A stretch of DNA of 64,000 nt. It comes from Malurus cyaneus samueli. Its lineage: Eukaryota > Chordata > Aves > Passeriformes > Maluridae. Below are positions 25,401 to 39,600 of the stretch, piece by piece (the first letter of the stretch is position 1; every line of letters begins with the position of its first letter). The position numbers and the translations under genes were made by a program. The notes beneath the pieces are model-generated. The model worked only from the letters and a program-made list of their open reading frames with translations, searched no databases and was not told the origin of the DNA. The DNA is taken from assembly GCA_009741485.1 (NCBI GenBank), contig VKON01000103.1, positions 2,124,217 through 2,188,216 on the forward strand. Reading direction: 5' to 3'.

Positions 25401-26879
25401 GTTAGCAATGTACATATAAGATTATGGTAATTGACAGATATTAAGGAAGAGGGAAATTTCATCTTTATGGTGTGTTTATTTTGTCAATTTAAAGTCATCC
25501 AGGCATTCGCTTTTCCTCTTGGTGGAAAGCAATGAATAAATTAAAACTAAACAAATACACAATTATAAATGAAAAAAATTGTATATAACCCAGGTGTAAT
25601 CTTTGAATTACTTGAAAGTTTTTATATGTAATTGTTTTATCTTGATTATATCTCTCTTGGCATTAGTCTGATTTTCCATCATCTTGTTTGTTAAGCAGGG
25701 AATTTTGCAGCTTTGATAGGAAGGCATGTTTGCAAGAAGAATTAATTTTGTTCTGCTGTTATTACTATTCTATACTATTCTACATGAAAATATCCACATA
25801 ATACCCTGTTTGGGTTTTTGAGGGAGAGTTCTGATTCATTTGTAACTTGTTAGGTGTTTTGGAGGTTATTTTAATTGTTTGTACTAAGTTCTGAAGTCAG
25901 TTTTTCTCCTAGAAACGTGCAATGAGACTGCACAGATCAAATGCTATTGAAGGAGTTTCAAACACCCTCTGAGAATTAAAATGCTGATGGTAATCCTCGG
26001 GGTGGCATATGATTTTTTTATTTTTTTCCCCTTTTTTTTTATCTCCACTGTGACCTTTGGTGGATTTCTGCTCAGCTCCTGTGCATGGCTGCATTCTGAG
26101 CGATAATGGAAGGATCACACACACACTGCTCCTCTCAGAACCTGATACATCATCCTGCCAGCAAAACAGAGACCTTTAACTCTTGGAGATTTCATTTGTT
26201 GTTGGTTATCTATCACCAGGAGTTCTGTGCCTGCAAGAAAAAAATGTGTGTATGTAGAGTGGAGGCTTCCTTTTCTGAGAGTGAGAATAGAAAGGAAATC
26301 CCTGGTTTCAAGGAATTGCAATTCAGGGGGATTTGTGTTTTATGTCCTGGCTCATTTATTGTAGATATCATTATTACAGAGCATATTTTCCTGAAAAGAA
26401 TCCTTGCAATCCGGTCTAGATTGTCCAGAGAAATATTAATTGAAGTTGATAATTAATTTTGGATTTCCTGGCTTCCCTGGTAGTCAGTTCCTGCCCTCAT
26501 TTCATGCTGTGGTGTGCCAGTCTCTGTTTTCAGTGAGTGTCCCTTGCGGGAGCTTTCAAAGATGTCATTCTGCCTCTTGTAAATCACCTTATTCAATGAA
26601 GAGTTAAAAAGTATAAACTGAAACAGAGCCAGGAAGTTGGCAGAGTTTTTTTTTTATTAATTAGTTCAAATTAAATAGGGGCCTGTAGAAGATTGGGAAT
26701 AAGACATGGCAATTTTGTGTGTGTCTGTCTGTAAAGAAGCAGTGCCATTGCTTCGGATCCAGACCCACAAAAAAATGCAGGAGGAATGTACTGGAGGTGA
26801 TCAATACACAATAAATGGAAGCTGAGAAATGATGTATAAATGATCTCAAATATCCAGAAATACCCAGAGATAAGATACT

Positions 26880-26968
26880 TATATGTACATTACATCTATA
26901 TTCTGTCTATATTGCATATCTATTGCATCTATATTACATATATATTACATATATATTACATATATCAC
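26880..26968. repeat. AT-rich tract of TATTACATA-type repeats
   Basis: Repeated TATATTACATA units (clearest at 26930-26965), grading upstream into diverged CATCTATATT copies. The open frame here is a low-complexity Tyr/Ile artefact. Confidence 0.85.
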
Positions 26969-27959
26969 AGTATTGCTGTGCTGGTAGTGTTGGAATCTGT
27001 GTTTGTAGGTAGTTTATTGTTTTCCTAACAAAAAAGTTTTTTTAATTTTTGAACTTCCAGACTTATTTTGGAGTTTTTTCAGTTTTGGTTTGTTGGTTTT
27101 TGGGGGGTTTTTTTGGTTTTTTTTTTTTTTTTTAAGGACCAAACTGCTGTCATGGGGTGGAATTTCTATTTGTTTAGTGTATTATTAGATAATGAGCTCT
27201 AAATGAAAAATCAGGCATCCTGCTATCTGCCCTCTGAGTCATCTAATCTTAAACAACATGCTCTGCATTCAAACAGCATGGACGGTGCTGACAGGTATGT
27301 TCAAAGAATTTATGGGGTTTTTTGCCCCCCTCTCTCTATTTTCCAAACAGAAAAAGATGAGAAATTAAAATATTGCTGCTCTGATGATATAAATTAAGTA
27401 TATGATATATCAGCTACATGGGAAGCTTCTGGAGTTGCCTCCCTTCTGATTTTTGCACCCTCCCAAAAGGTGTTGTCCTGCACAAAAACAGGTGAATGGA
27501 GCATGGAAAAGTTCCTTGAAACTTAGTTTATTTGAACACCTTGAGCTGAAGCAGTGATAATCAAGAACCGTTGTTTTTGGGTGTCTGTATCTGGGAGAAG
27601 TATGGAAGAGAGAGTAAAATCGGGGCTTTTAAATTTTTTTTTGTTCTTTTTTTATTTGGTGCCAGCTGTGGGTGACAGTGACAATTCCTCCAAGAGGGCA
27701 ATGACACTTGTTGGGGACTCTCATATCAAAGGGACATCAGCAGCATTTAAACAAGTGTTCTTAAATGTTTATCCAGCTTGTGGAATAATTTTTGGGCTTG
27801 TACTGCAGGAGGGTTGTGTCATTCTGGATGGGGTGACTCCAGATGGGGTTAAGGAACATTGTGTCCCCATAATGTCAGGTTTTGGTATCTGTACCCCCCA
27901 AAATAATACCACCAGTTGTAGTTGTGTCCGAGCTGTAGGATGTTGCTGTTTGTTAGATA

Positions 27960-28268
27960 GCTGATATAAAAGAATAGATATAAAGATACACATATACACA
28001 TATAAAAAGTAACTCTTTTATTTTGGGATAGGTTTCTTTTATTTACTTTAGTAACTAGTGTATAGATTTGTGTTACACATACATTGATTAGTGAGGCTGT
28101 CACTTTCTACTCCTCAGCATAGGATGGGTAGGTTTGCAAAAGCTACAGTATTAATAATGTTTATAATTGTAAACCACATACATTATCAATTCTACATTCT
28201 AATCTTTTTCTCAAAACAGCTAAAGACGTAGCGTTTTATTCCCATACAAGCTGTTAACACTCCCTACA
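27960..28268 (-). mobile_element. LTR-like retroelement fragment, copy A
   Basis: Shares an interrupted alignment of about 300 bp with 40470-40790, including GGTTTGCAAAAGCTACAGTA at 28130-28150 and the AAGCTGTTAAC end at 28248-28258. Read on the minus strand it has an A/T box (28036-28044) followed about 15 bp later by AATAAA (28017-28022), the same arrangement as copy B, as in the U3/R part of a compact LTR. A minus-strand start TGTAGGG at 28268 would fit a TG...CA terminus. It is more diverged than copy B, and the left boundary is unclear: homology fades near 27960 while an open minus-strand frame runs to 27769. It could be a solo LTR or an old non-autonomous element. Target-site duplication not found. 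Confidence 0.55.
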
Positions 28269-31200
28269 GTAGGAGGCATTGTGGCTGCTGCATTTGTTGA
28301 GATTCTGGTGATGTTGGTTCAGTGGTTCTTGCACATCTCTGAACCAAAAGGGCTTTTAAAAACAGAGGTGTAGAATTAGAGCGGTGCCTACTCACAGCAA
28401 AAAATTTTCCCGATTTGCCTGTGTTTTGGAACCCATTGCACAGCCAGGGTGGTGTTTTTTTTCTGAGGAAAAACACCATCTATACCTTCTGCAGTTCTTG
28501 ATATCCATTGACCCAGCAGGTCAGCTGCACAAAGGGGATGAACCTACATTCATTAACCCCCGTGTGTTTTTGCTGTGGGTAATTACAGCAGGGACTGGAA
28601 GCTAAACTGAGCCATTTCAGTGGGTATTTCCCCCACTGTGAGAACCTGACTCTGCCACGGAGGGACCCACACGTGCGATTTAAACAGGTCTGGGTTTTAC
28701 ATCATAAATATGCACCGGATGGATGCAGGGGAGCGAACCTCTCAGGATGCTGTTAGGGCCGAGCAGAATCTCATTAGGGACAACTTCAAAGATCAGTTCC
28801 TCATGTCCATAAAAACAAGTGTAAATTATCTTCTGTGAGCCTGCTGTTAGCATTCTCACTGTTACATTATGCATGGAGCCCAGGCTGCACACGGTATCAA
28901 CAAACTGCACCCGCTTTCCTTAGGGTTGTATTTTTATGCCAGGCAGGGCAACTTTGCTATTTTTTGCTATTTATTGTTGTAGGTTTGGCTGATACAGTGT
29001 TTGACTTAAAATTTCCTGTTGTATGTGCTGTAAAATGTAATGTGAAATTTCCTGCTCGTGGTGCCTGAAAAGGACTTTTAAGGTCGTACAGTGATGGTGT
29101 TTTTATAGAGGAATGGCATACAGGCAATTCCATGTATTGACAACTTTATTTCTTTCTCATTCTCCTGCTTCCTGCACTTAAAGAGAAGGTGGCTGATCCC
29201 AACCTTCTTGGAATAAAAATTGAAGGAGGTTTTGGTGACTTCAATGTTTATGACAATGATCCAGGGGTGGGATTTTTGTGCATTTTCCCTGGGCCATGTG
29301 CCCCCTCTCATACATGGGAAAGGCCAGTTTGTTGTTGATGCTGGGGAAATGTTTTTGAAATGGTGACATGCAGCCTCTGTGCAGGGAAGTTTTGTGACAA
29401 GAATGAGTTTTGGGGCAAGTTTCCATAGGATATTTTTGAGATTGCCTTCATTGTCCTGGCAGAAACAGTAAGATGGTGTGGAATGTTCTCCTGAACTGAA
29501 CTGTGTTGCTAAATAGGGCAAAAAATATTTTAATTTTTTTTTTTCTTTTCCTGTGATATTTTTGCCTTTTTTGTATGGCTTTATCATTGATGATAGGAAG
29601 CATTCACTTGCACAGCTGGTCACGGCTCGCCAATTCCTTCAGATATTTTATTGTTGTTCCTTTCAACCATAACCAACTACAAATGTTGGGTGCTCCCTTT
29701 TCCTCAAGGGTGGGACCCCACAGTTCCCCTGGTGGAGCTGTGGGCATGGTCCCATTGCAATGGGATCACTGGGGCCTTGGATAGGATACAATAGGATATT
29801 TTCCATCCTTGAAAACCCTAAATCCCCTTCAGAACTTCTGTCTGTGGCTCCCTGGAAAGAAGGGCAGGTACCCAAATAGAGGCCAAGTGCAGTTTGCTGG
29901 GGTACTTCCAATGTTAATCATGTTAACAGATTTGCCCAAGGATAGCACAGATTGTGATGGTAAAAGATGATATTCTTGACAGGAAGCAGCCTGAAGAAAA
30001 AAAAATAAGCGTGGGGATAAAAGTCTTGCTACTTCCTAGGTTTAAGTCTTTTTATTTTGTTTCATATATATAGGATTTTTTACTGTTATAAAAACACTGA
30101 AAAACTTATTTTCTCTAACTGGCATCAAATACTAGTACAGAGTTGTCTGAATTTTAATGGAATTAAAATATACAGAGTTCTTTGCTCATGGTTTGCACAT
30201 CGTGAAAGCTTTGCTGCTTTTTGGGATTCTGCTTCCTATTTCCATTCTGTTGACTGGGAATCTTTAAAACCTTTGAAGGTTTGTTATCTTGCTGATGAGG
30301 AATCAATTTCATCAGAAGTTCAAGACTGAGTTGGGAGGAAGTGTTCATTTTCCATCATTGTTTGGGTCTGGCTGGGTTTGAACAGGAGATAAGATAAGAA
30401 GTGGCAGTGATAGCCCAGTGCAGGGTTACTGGGAGGGCATGGAACAGCCTGGCCATGGCACTGGAGAGATCCCTAAAATGGGTGATTGAAATGTTCTTCT
30501 CTGGGGTTGGCAGTTAATGTGGCATTCTGTCAGCTTGTCCCTCAGGAAAAAAAAAACAAAACCAAAGTGGTTGTAGGAAAACAAAGAAAAAGCAGACTCT
30601 GTAAAACTGGGTAGAGCATAATATGGGATTTTTTTCTGTATAGCATGCTCATTTTTCTGTATAGCATGGTCACCTGGTGCTTTTGCTGTTTAAGTAACTA
30701 CATGAGACTGTGTAAGGATAGAGTTTTGTTCAAGGAATATATAAAACCCCCAAAATAACAAAAAATTGTGGATGGTTAGGACTGAGATGCTGTAACTGAA
30801 AGGTGTGAAGAAGATTGTGTTCCTTTAGCACAATTAAGGAACTGCAGCCAGGGCTCTTATTATCTCATTCTGTTAAAGATATTTGCTTTTCTTTTCTTCT
30901 TTCTTCATTCATTTTGTTTGCTTTTTGATTTTTCTGTTTAGAAGTCTCTTGTCCTTCTAACAGAAGTAGCCATCTGGAATTCAAACATGCCATGCAAGAC
31001 CAAACTGTGTCTGCAAACAGAGAAAACTCTCATTAGACCAAGGAGGTTCTGCTTTTGGCTTTAATAGGAAAAAACCCACCCCACTTAAGAGCTGTTCTTG
31101 CTGAACTGTGAGAAATGGTCTTTGGGGAGATGGTGATGTTTCAGATGAGAAAATGTCATTTGTGTGGGCTGGATGAGCGCAGCTTTTTGGAGCTGCACGG

Positions 31201-34200
31201 CATTTTCTTCATCAGCTGAAGGTGACCATTATTAAAAAATTATCATGCTGTTTGACAAGGAGAGGAATAGATGGAGTTCTTGTTATAATATCCACGGAAA
31301 AAAAGCAAGTTCTGGAGGTAATTTAGGCAGAAGGAGTCGCTGCTGGAAAGCCTTTGAGCTTCACCATTCAGTTTCTGCAGCACTGAGCAGACAGAGCCAT
31401 TCTGGAGGAAAGGTTTGGAGCAGTTGCTTTTCCAGAAGGTTGATAGATCTCTTAATTCTAGAAAAAGATGGTTTTGTCCTTTAGGAGTATAGTTAGTCTC
31501 AATCCTCTGCAGAAAATGAAGGAGCTCAAGATTTTAAAAGCTGGAGTAAACCAGTAGAGTAGAACTAGATGGAATAATGAATTGCAGGAGGGATTTCTGG
31601 AACAGCCTGGACTATGTGGCCAGTTTTGCCCTTAAGGGCTGTGTTCATTATGAAACAGTCTGTGAGTCTGTTCTTGATTGCCAAAACGTTTGGAGGGGAG
31701 GAAGGAGGAGAAAGGTTGCAGGAAATTAGTCATTTCAGTCAAAGAACTGAGAATCTTAGCTGCTAATTTTGTGTGATATAGGTGACTGTGACAGTTCTGA
31801 TGTGAACAGAGCAGTTTCACTCTGTCTCAGCTCACATTCCTGTCCTGTTGTGGCCACTGTGAACTTTGACTTTATTGAAGCACCAGTTCAAGCCCTGGTG
31901 CTGTGCAGCTGGGAATTTCACTGGCAGAATGCAGAAATGTAAAAAAAAAAATAAAAACCCAGTGGATCCATATGTAGAGAAAGAAATGGTTAAGACAGCT
32001 GTTCCCAGGTTTTAACAGTTGCATGTTTTTTGAAGTGGTTTGTTTCTTTTTTGTCTCCTTAAGCGATGTACTGAATCAGCCTCTTTACTTAAAAACTGCC
32101 CCAATAGTTTTTTATTTTACAGAATGTTTAGTAATGATTTTTTTGCTGCAAACTCATAGAAACATTCTTTTTTTTTTCATTTGCACTTCCCCATAGCCTT
32201 GCAGAGCTGGGGGATTCTGTTGTAATCTGTCCCTGGAAGGTATTTTTTCCTGCTCTGTAATGGATAAAAGGAAAAAGAACTGGTGTTTCATTTACCTGCT
32301 GAGAAATATTGCTGTGGTTGGGTAGGTGGGTGCAATTTTACATGTATTCTTAGTCAAAACAAAAATTGTTTTGATTCTTAAACAAAAAGCAACACACCCA
32401 AGTATAACTGAGTGCCTGGTATTATGACGAGCGCCTCATTTATTTATGTATTTTGGTTTTGTCAATTTGTTTTATTGCTAGTTTTCAAGAAACTGAAGCT
32501 TCTCTGAAGTTTTTATTATCAGTATGCCTCTTACAAACACTCCATTTTCCTTTTAAGTACTTGGAGGAGTATTAAGATGAAAATCAATACCGTGTATCCA
32601 TATAGGGGAACTGATTCCAGATAGTTCCTACAGAAAAAAGGCTGTTCTGCAGCTGTTACTCGAAAATTCCTCCTGGTGTGGACAGTCATATTCTCTAGGA
32701 AAAGTGCTTAAGCTAAATCAGAAAACAGGACTGTGCCTAATAAATAGACTCCCTGGGGAGCCATATGGGGAAAGCAATGGTACTCTTAATTCACACAGCC
32801 TAACTCACTTCAGAGTAACCTCCTGTTCTCAAGCCTCAAGAAACCAGAAGATACATAAAAGCTGAAACAGACTCTTGTATAAAAAAATAGACCTGCAGTT
32901 TTGGGGTGTTTGTTTGGTGGTGTTTTGTTGGGTAGGGGAACTGGGGGTTTTTTTGTTATTTTTTGTTGTTTTTTGGGTTTTTTTTTTGTCTCATATCACA
33001 GTGTTCTGAGGTATCTTCTGGCTCATTTATGACAAGTTTGGTTGGATTAATCTCAGTGCATGTCCCACAGGTTTAGTTTATTCCTCACCACCACCCACCA
33101 CAACAGAATGCATTTCACCCACCGTGGTTATTCCCATCTAAACATGGAAGGATGGCTTCTATTTGTTCTGCTCAAATAGAATCTTTGTGATTTTTGCCTG
33201 TCTAATTGCCCTGACTGAAGTAATGAAATCCTCTCTTTTGCTTTGGAGCGCAATCAGTGAGATTGCATTTGCATTGCTGATAAAACTGATGGCGTAAAAG
33301 TGAAATTGCATTGCCCACATCTCATTCCCTATCGTAAAACATTATGTGTGCTTGTTTTCCTCCTTCCTGGGGCTTTTCCTTGTGATATTCTTCCTCTACG
33401 TTTCAAGCTGCCACTGTTTTCCTTTAGTATTTGACACAGAAATTTCTTTCTGCCGTGCGCTCCTGCATCTGTCATGCAGAGTAAAATTTTGGGAGTGCAC
33501 AGGGCAATATTGAAAATTATATTCTGTTGCATTTTAAGTGTTATTCAGTGAATTAGCAACAGCCTCTTAAGTCGTGTGGCAATTCCTTATTGCCATTCAC
33601 ATATAGGAGCTGTGTATTGGAAGTTTTCAGCTCCTTTTTCTTTGGAATTGACTCGTAGATAACACCAAAAGCAAAATATTTCTGTTGTTTTTCACTTTTT
33701 CCCCCTGCCTTTGTTACTGGCACAGAGGCAAAAGTAAATGCGTTTTTAAATTGAGTTTTCTGAAAGTATCCCTGAGGTAAATTTTTATCTTGACTATAAT
33801 TCATTTTTGGATTTATTTGATTTTTGGGGGTGCATCTTCGGAAATAAAGGGTTTAATGCAATAAGAATAATTGCTTACTGCAGAAACCAGTAACAGTTCT
33901 GATAAATATGAATGTCCTGGATACTTCCACTGAGGATTTTGAAGTTATTAATTTTTATTATAGGAATACAAGCAAAACAGAAACGTTCTTAGATAACCTG
34001 TAACACTGTGGTTGCCCACAAACACTCTGCCTATTAACTACATTATTGATAAAACCTCCTGATTGTATATGCAGCACTGCTTCTTCTAACATTGTATAAA
34101 TGGGGGATGTGTGTCAAATAAATGCCACAGTCAGGTGAAAGTGATGGTGTAACCGAAACAGTCAGTGCTGTTTTAATATGTGAGATATTTTGTATTTTCC

Positions 34201-35400
34201 ATAAGAAGATGATGGTCCTGAGTTCAGCAGCCTCTCTCTTGTATAAATACTCACGGAAAATGAATGAAAACACCAAATAATGAGATCTGAGAAAAAAATT
34301 AAAAGGGGGAGAAAGTGAATCAGAAAGAATTGTGCATTTCTGAGGAGTATCCCCAGCTGGAGTTACCCTTGTGCAGCTTTCTGTAGTGCAGACGTGAGAT
34401 TTTTTATTTTTATTGCCCCACCTGCTACAGCTTTGTCTACCAAGCTTTTTCTCACTTGAGCTAATGTTTGTCTTCTGAAATATTGTGGAATGTGTACTAT
34501 TTGACCCGAGGTTTCCTTGTCATAAGTTATTTAACACTGGAGAGAGAGAGAAAAGACGGAGAGAGCAATCTGGTAGATTCAGCCAGGAATGTATTTGGCA
34601 TGGTGCTTTACAAATAAAAAAACTTGCTGTTGGTGTCTCTGGTAAATATGAATGTCCAGGGCACTGCAGCTCCCTCCAGTTCAGTCCCCAAGGAATTTCA
34701 GTGATTTTGAATTTTGGTGATTGAATCCAGTTAATCCAGTTCTGTCTGGGACTGGATTTTGTGTTAGATATGTGTCAGGGAGACACTGTCAGCTGTAATG
34801 GGGACAATTGCACTGGAAAGGTAAAGGATGGAAAGATTAAACTGCTAAATCCTCCCCAGCAGAATTTTAAGTCAAAATGGTTTTGGTTTTATTTTTGTAG
34901 GTTTTTTGTGTTTTTTTTTTCTTTTTCTGTTTTTATTTGTTTGGTTGGGGTTTATTTTCGTTCACTCCTCCGTAGCAAGAAATGATGTGAGCTAAATGTA
35001 CATTTTTCTATACACCCCAGGTACATAGATTCAGATCTCCCACCATTCTAGATCTAGAGTTCAAGCTGAGCTTAAGACAACTGGTGTCAAATTTCCACAA
35101 AATAAGATTTGTAGGAATACACTCACCAACATTAGGCCAATTGTGTGATTACAGAATGTGAAAATTTACCTAATTCCAGTTAACAATTTCAATGTGGTGC
35201 TGGGCTTTTTGGTTGATGAGTAGAGAGCTGTATTTTGGTGTTGGCAGAAGGTGGTTAATAATCTCCTCTCTATTCCTATTAGACACTAGGACTTAACTTT
35301 AGAAGGAAAGCTGAGTGTGCCTGTACATTATCATCCTCCCTCTAGAAAGCTTCTTAAACCTCAGGAGGCAGATAAATGAAAAGAGACCTTTGGCAAGGGC

Positions 35401-36655
35401 TGAAATAGTTCATACACGTGAGTCTGAGTGCTGGATAATACAGCGTGGCCATTATGAAGGGTTTTATTTAGTCGGAAATTGGTGATAGACACTCAGATTT
35501 TGAGGGGAGGCATTTCAGGACTCCAACTTTTGAGAAGTTTGTTGGAGCTCGAATGCAGAAGATACACATCCTACCAGAGAGATTTCTATGCTGCTTCACA
35601 CACACAAATTCATTTATCAGATAACGTGATGTCTGCCAATTTGCTTTTTTAAAACAGCACATCTTGCTGTGTGTCTGCTGGGGAATTTCCTTTTTCAGTT
35701 CTATGTTCAGGCTGTTTATTCACCAATCTCCTGCTAGCATCAGTGACAATTGCACAGTCACGCTGATGGCATTCTGTGCTTTCAGGAACTCCAAAATGGA
35801 GAAAAAAAAGGGAACTGGTGGCGTTGCCCGGCATGAATGGTCTCTCCTTTGAAAAGGGTTTATTTTTACTCAATCCAACCATCCCTGTGGAAGTCCAGCA
35901 GTGTGTTTAGGAGAGGGTTGGCCCTTTGCTGGCACAGAGATTGAATTGCAGCTCATCCCTTGGAGAGGGTGATGCCTTCAGGTCAGCAGCAAAATGACTG
36001 AAAAGGCTGAGGGCAGAGTTTCTCACTTGCTGAAATAGTTCCTACATGTGAGTCTGAGTGCTGGATAATACAGCGTGGCCATTATGAAGGGTTTTATTTA
36101 GTTGGAAATTGGTGATAGACAGATTTTGAGGGGAGGCATTTCAGGACTCCAACTTTTGAGAAGTTTGTTGGAGCTCAGATGCAGAAGATACACATCCTAC
36201 CAGAGAGATTTCTATGCTGCTTCACACACACAGATTCATTTATCAGATAACATGTGATGTCTGCCAGTTTGCTTCTTTAAAACAGCACGTCTTGCTGTGT
36301 GTCTGCTGGGGAATTTCCTTTTTCAGTTCTATGTTCAGGCTGTTTATTCACCAATCTCCTGCTAGCATCAGTGACAATTGCACAGTCACGCTGATGGCAT
36401 TCTGTGCCTCCAGGAGCTCCAAAATGGGGAAAAAAATGGGAACTGGTGGCGTTTGCCTGGCATGAATGGTCTCTCCTTTGAAAAGAGTTTATTTTTACTC
36501 AATCCCACCGTCCCTGTGGAAGTCCAGCATTGTGTTTAGGAGAGGGTTGGCCCTTTGCTGGCGTGGAGATTGAATTGCAGCTCATCCCTTGGAGAGGGTG
36601 ATGCCTTTGGGTCAGGGCAGCAAAATGACTGAGAAGGCTGAGGGCAGAGTTTTTA
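35401..36655. repeat. Tandem duplication, unit about 630 bp, two copies
   Basis: Copy 1 is 35401-36030 and copy 2 is 36031 to about 36655. Both begin TGAAATAGTT and both end in a GGCTGAGGGCAGAGTTT segment. By eye they agree at roughly 94%, with small indels such as a missing ACTCA-type 5-mer near 36120 and an added TG near 36252. Matching open frames in the two copies only reflect the duplication. Confidence 0.95.
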
Positions 36656-39600
36656 CTTTCACCGTGTGCTTAACTTGTGCCTTGAAGAAGAACACTTGTA
36701 TTTCTTGAGCTGAAAGGTGACAAAATTTCAAGTAGCCTCTCTGCCTTAGACCAAATTTATAATGGGGGGAAAAAAAATGAGAGCCAACCTCAAGTAATTC
36801 TCTGCAAACAGTGGGCTTCATCCTGGGGTGTCCAAACACTGAGTGTTTATTTCTGAAACATGAAGAGAGATTTTAGATTTCATGGCAAATCCCAAAGAAA
36901 ATGAGTTTTCAGAGTTCTGTGCGGCCACGGGTCCAGTTTCCCTATTACATAAGAGTTATTGTCTATTTGCTGAATTTATCATCTCCCAGAAAAAGTAATG
37001 TATTATGTTCGTGAATTCTGTATATTTTATGACATTCCAGATTTGATTCTTAATATAAATGGGCATCTGAAATGGAATATATGCTGCAAGACGTGCTGAT
37101 ACAATTCTGTTTTGACAGAGCCTTGTGACCTTGGTCCCTCTGATCAGAACTGTCCTAATTTCCAAGGAAAATGGCATTTCTGTTTAGAGCAAAACTGATT
37201 AAATGTATCCTGTCCTGGAGATTTGGGGTGCACTTTTTTCCAGCACATTTTGGAAAAGCTGTTTTACTGGTGAAACAAGGGCTAAAGCCTTCTCTGTGGT
37301 TTCCATCCTAGAAATAAATACATTTTAGGATTTCTGCAGTTGAAATGGTTGGAGGGATGCCACACGTTAATTCAGCCTCACTCATGCTGCAATACCAAAA
37401 AGTGTATTTTTCAAACCTCATTGTCATTAAATTAAAATTGGATCTAAACTTGGGATGCCAGATTGTACTTTCTGAGTATATTTAACGAGTCAGTGTTTGT
37501 TAAGTTATAGTAGGGAAATAAAAACCTTTCAGTGTAAAGAGCTTCCTGGCTTATCCTCCTGGTAGGTGCAGTTTTGCCAGCAAATAAGTTCTGTCAGGGT
37601 GGGAGGAAGACAGAATTTATAGCAGTGCCCCAATAACTGCAGCAAAACAATGGGAGAAAAGTGCTTCTTAATGAATTTTGATTGGAACCTTACCAGCCTA
37701 AGGATGGCCCTTCACTATTTTATTTAAAGGAAACTCTTTTCTGGGCCTGGCACTGATTTCGGTATTTGATAGTTTTTTCCGGTTCTGTTTTGCTTCTCTA
37801 ACCTTTGGGAAGCCATCGCTAACTAAATTTTAGAAGGTGTTTTGTTGACTAAAAAGAAATTTTTTCTGCAGATGGATGATTAATAGGATTTTCAAAAGTG
37901 CTCAAGCAATTCCGTCACTGAATTCCCATTAATATCAAAGGCAGAGGTGAGGTGCTTCAGAAAAGACCATTTGCCCCTCAAAGAACACCATGAAAAATCT
38001 GGATTTTAGCTCTTTCTGGTTTTATTACTGACCAGAATCTGGGATTAACAGAGTTTGGACTGTTAATTAGTTGAGGTTTAAATCGGCCTGAGAAGATACA
38101 TTATTCTAAATTCCTTATCAAGGAGAGTTTTCTTAATTCATTGCACCAAGACACAATTAATGCCATTTCTGTAATAAGTATCTGTTTCACAGTTTGTAGA
38201 ACCCTCTGAGGCTTTGGTGGGTGACCCAAAACATGGGTGTTTCCAGAAGAGGTGGGACTTTGTAGCAGATTTGGAGCAGTCTGTTGTGAAATACATACCT
38301 TGTATTTCATATTGCTTGTGAATAAAATAATAATAATAATTAAATCTACCAGTGAGCGTGCTGAAAGGTATTTGCATCCCTTTGTCTTTAGTCAGAGAAG
38401 AAAACCAGATGTTGCCTTGGTGTTTGACCACATTGGAAGATGCATTCAAGTTAACAAAAGCATTTGTATGTGTAATTGAAACAATTTTAACAATTATATC
38501 CAGCTAAAGCAATACTATGTTTTGGTTTTAATTTCATTTATTGAGAGGAAATTAGTATTTGGCTTTATGTCTTCAGCATGTGTTGTATGACAAAATCAGC
38601 GTTGTGAGTGTGGGATGTAAATGTTTTTCTGACTGGGGAACTTCAATGTCACCGTTTTTATCTTAATGTTTTGAAGATTTTAAAATTAAGATATTCAAAT
38701 TTTGTTTCGAATTGTAGACACGTTTATAGTTTGATTTTGATATAGCCCTTCTAGCTTGTGGCATTAAAAACTCATTCTAGAATTATAAAGTTGGCCTAAC
38801 AGTCCTGAGGTTTTTTTTTTTGTTGTTGTAGTTTTTTTGTTTGTTTTGGTTTTGTTTTTTTTGAAATAAGCACGATCACACATCTTTTACTTTCATTCCA
38901 TTTCTTGGATGCTGCCGGGCATGCAGGTGCATTTCGTGCTTTTTTTCTTCAGCCGAGAGACTTATTGATACATTTTGACAAAATTAATTAAGCCACAGGT
39001 TTCACATGATTACCCTATTCCAGGACCTGGGACTGGCTCTAAGAGCAACAACAAATATCAGAATATAATAAAGCTGTGAGATTTGGATACAGAAACAAAA
39101 TACATTAAGCACTGCAGCAGGCAGTTTTCACAAAAAATCCCATCCTTTTCTCCTGAATTTTCCATGCCAGAGGGGGCATGTGTTGAGACAGAGGCATGCA
39201 TTCAAAGAAAGAAAAACCTGAAGATATAGAAAATATATTGCTTTTGTTTTCCTGTTGCAAACTAATTGTCTTTTATTGCCTTAGCTGAGGAGTGGGGACT
39301 AACAGCACACAGAGAAAAGCTTTTAAAAATGTTTTTTCAGAAAATATTTTAATCCTAAAATAAATATATCAGACTAATTTGCTCTTTGAAGAAGCATTTG
39401 GTTTGCAAATTTTGAAAACAGCAGTGGCAAGAAGCGTATGAAATTTTCCAGGAGGAAGCTACACTGTAAATAAATACAAGGATGACTATTGACAGGAAAT
39501 ATGAGTAGGTTGTTTTTTAAAAACAATCTAGATATGTTTTAAATATGGGATAGGATGGGATGTCTCCCAGTGACTCCCAAAACAGTCAGTGCAACGACAC

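Noticed and set aside
26840..27028. 62-codon Tyr/Ile-rich + strand frame
   Set aside because: Translation of the TATTACATA-type simple repeat.
27655..27690. Primer-binding-site-like TTTGGTGCCAGC followed by GTGGGTGACAG on the + strand
   Set aside because: It would require an LTR ending just before it on the + strand, but the LTR-like homology beside it runs on the minus strand. No matching left LTR was found.
29078..29623. 181-codon minus-strand frame
   Set aside because: Low-information peptide with Lys-rich stretches from a T tract; no recognisable domain or splice sites.
35664..36465. Two similar + strand frames
   Set aside because: They are shadows of the 630-bp tandem duplication.
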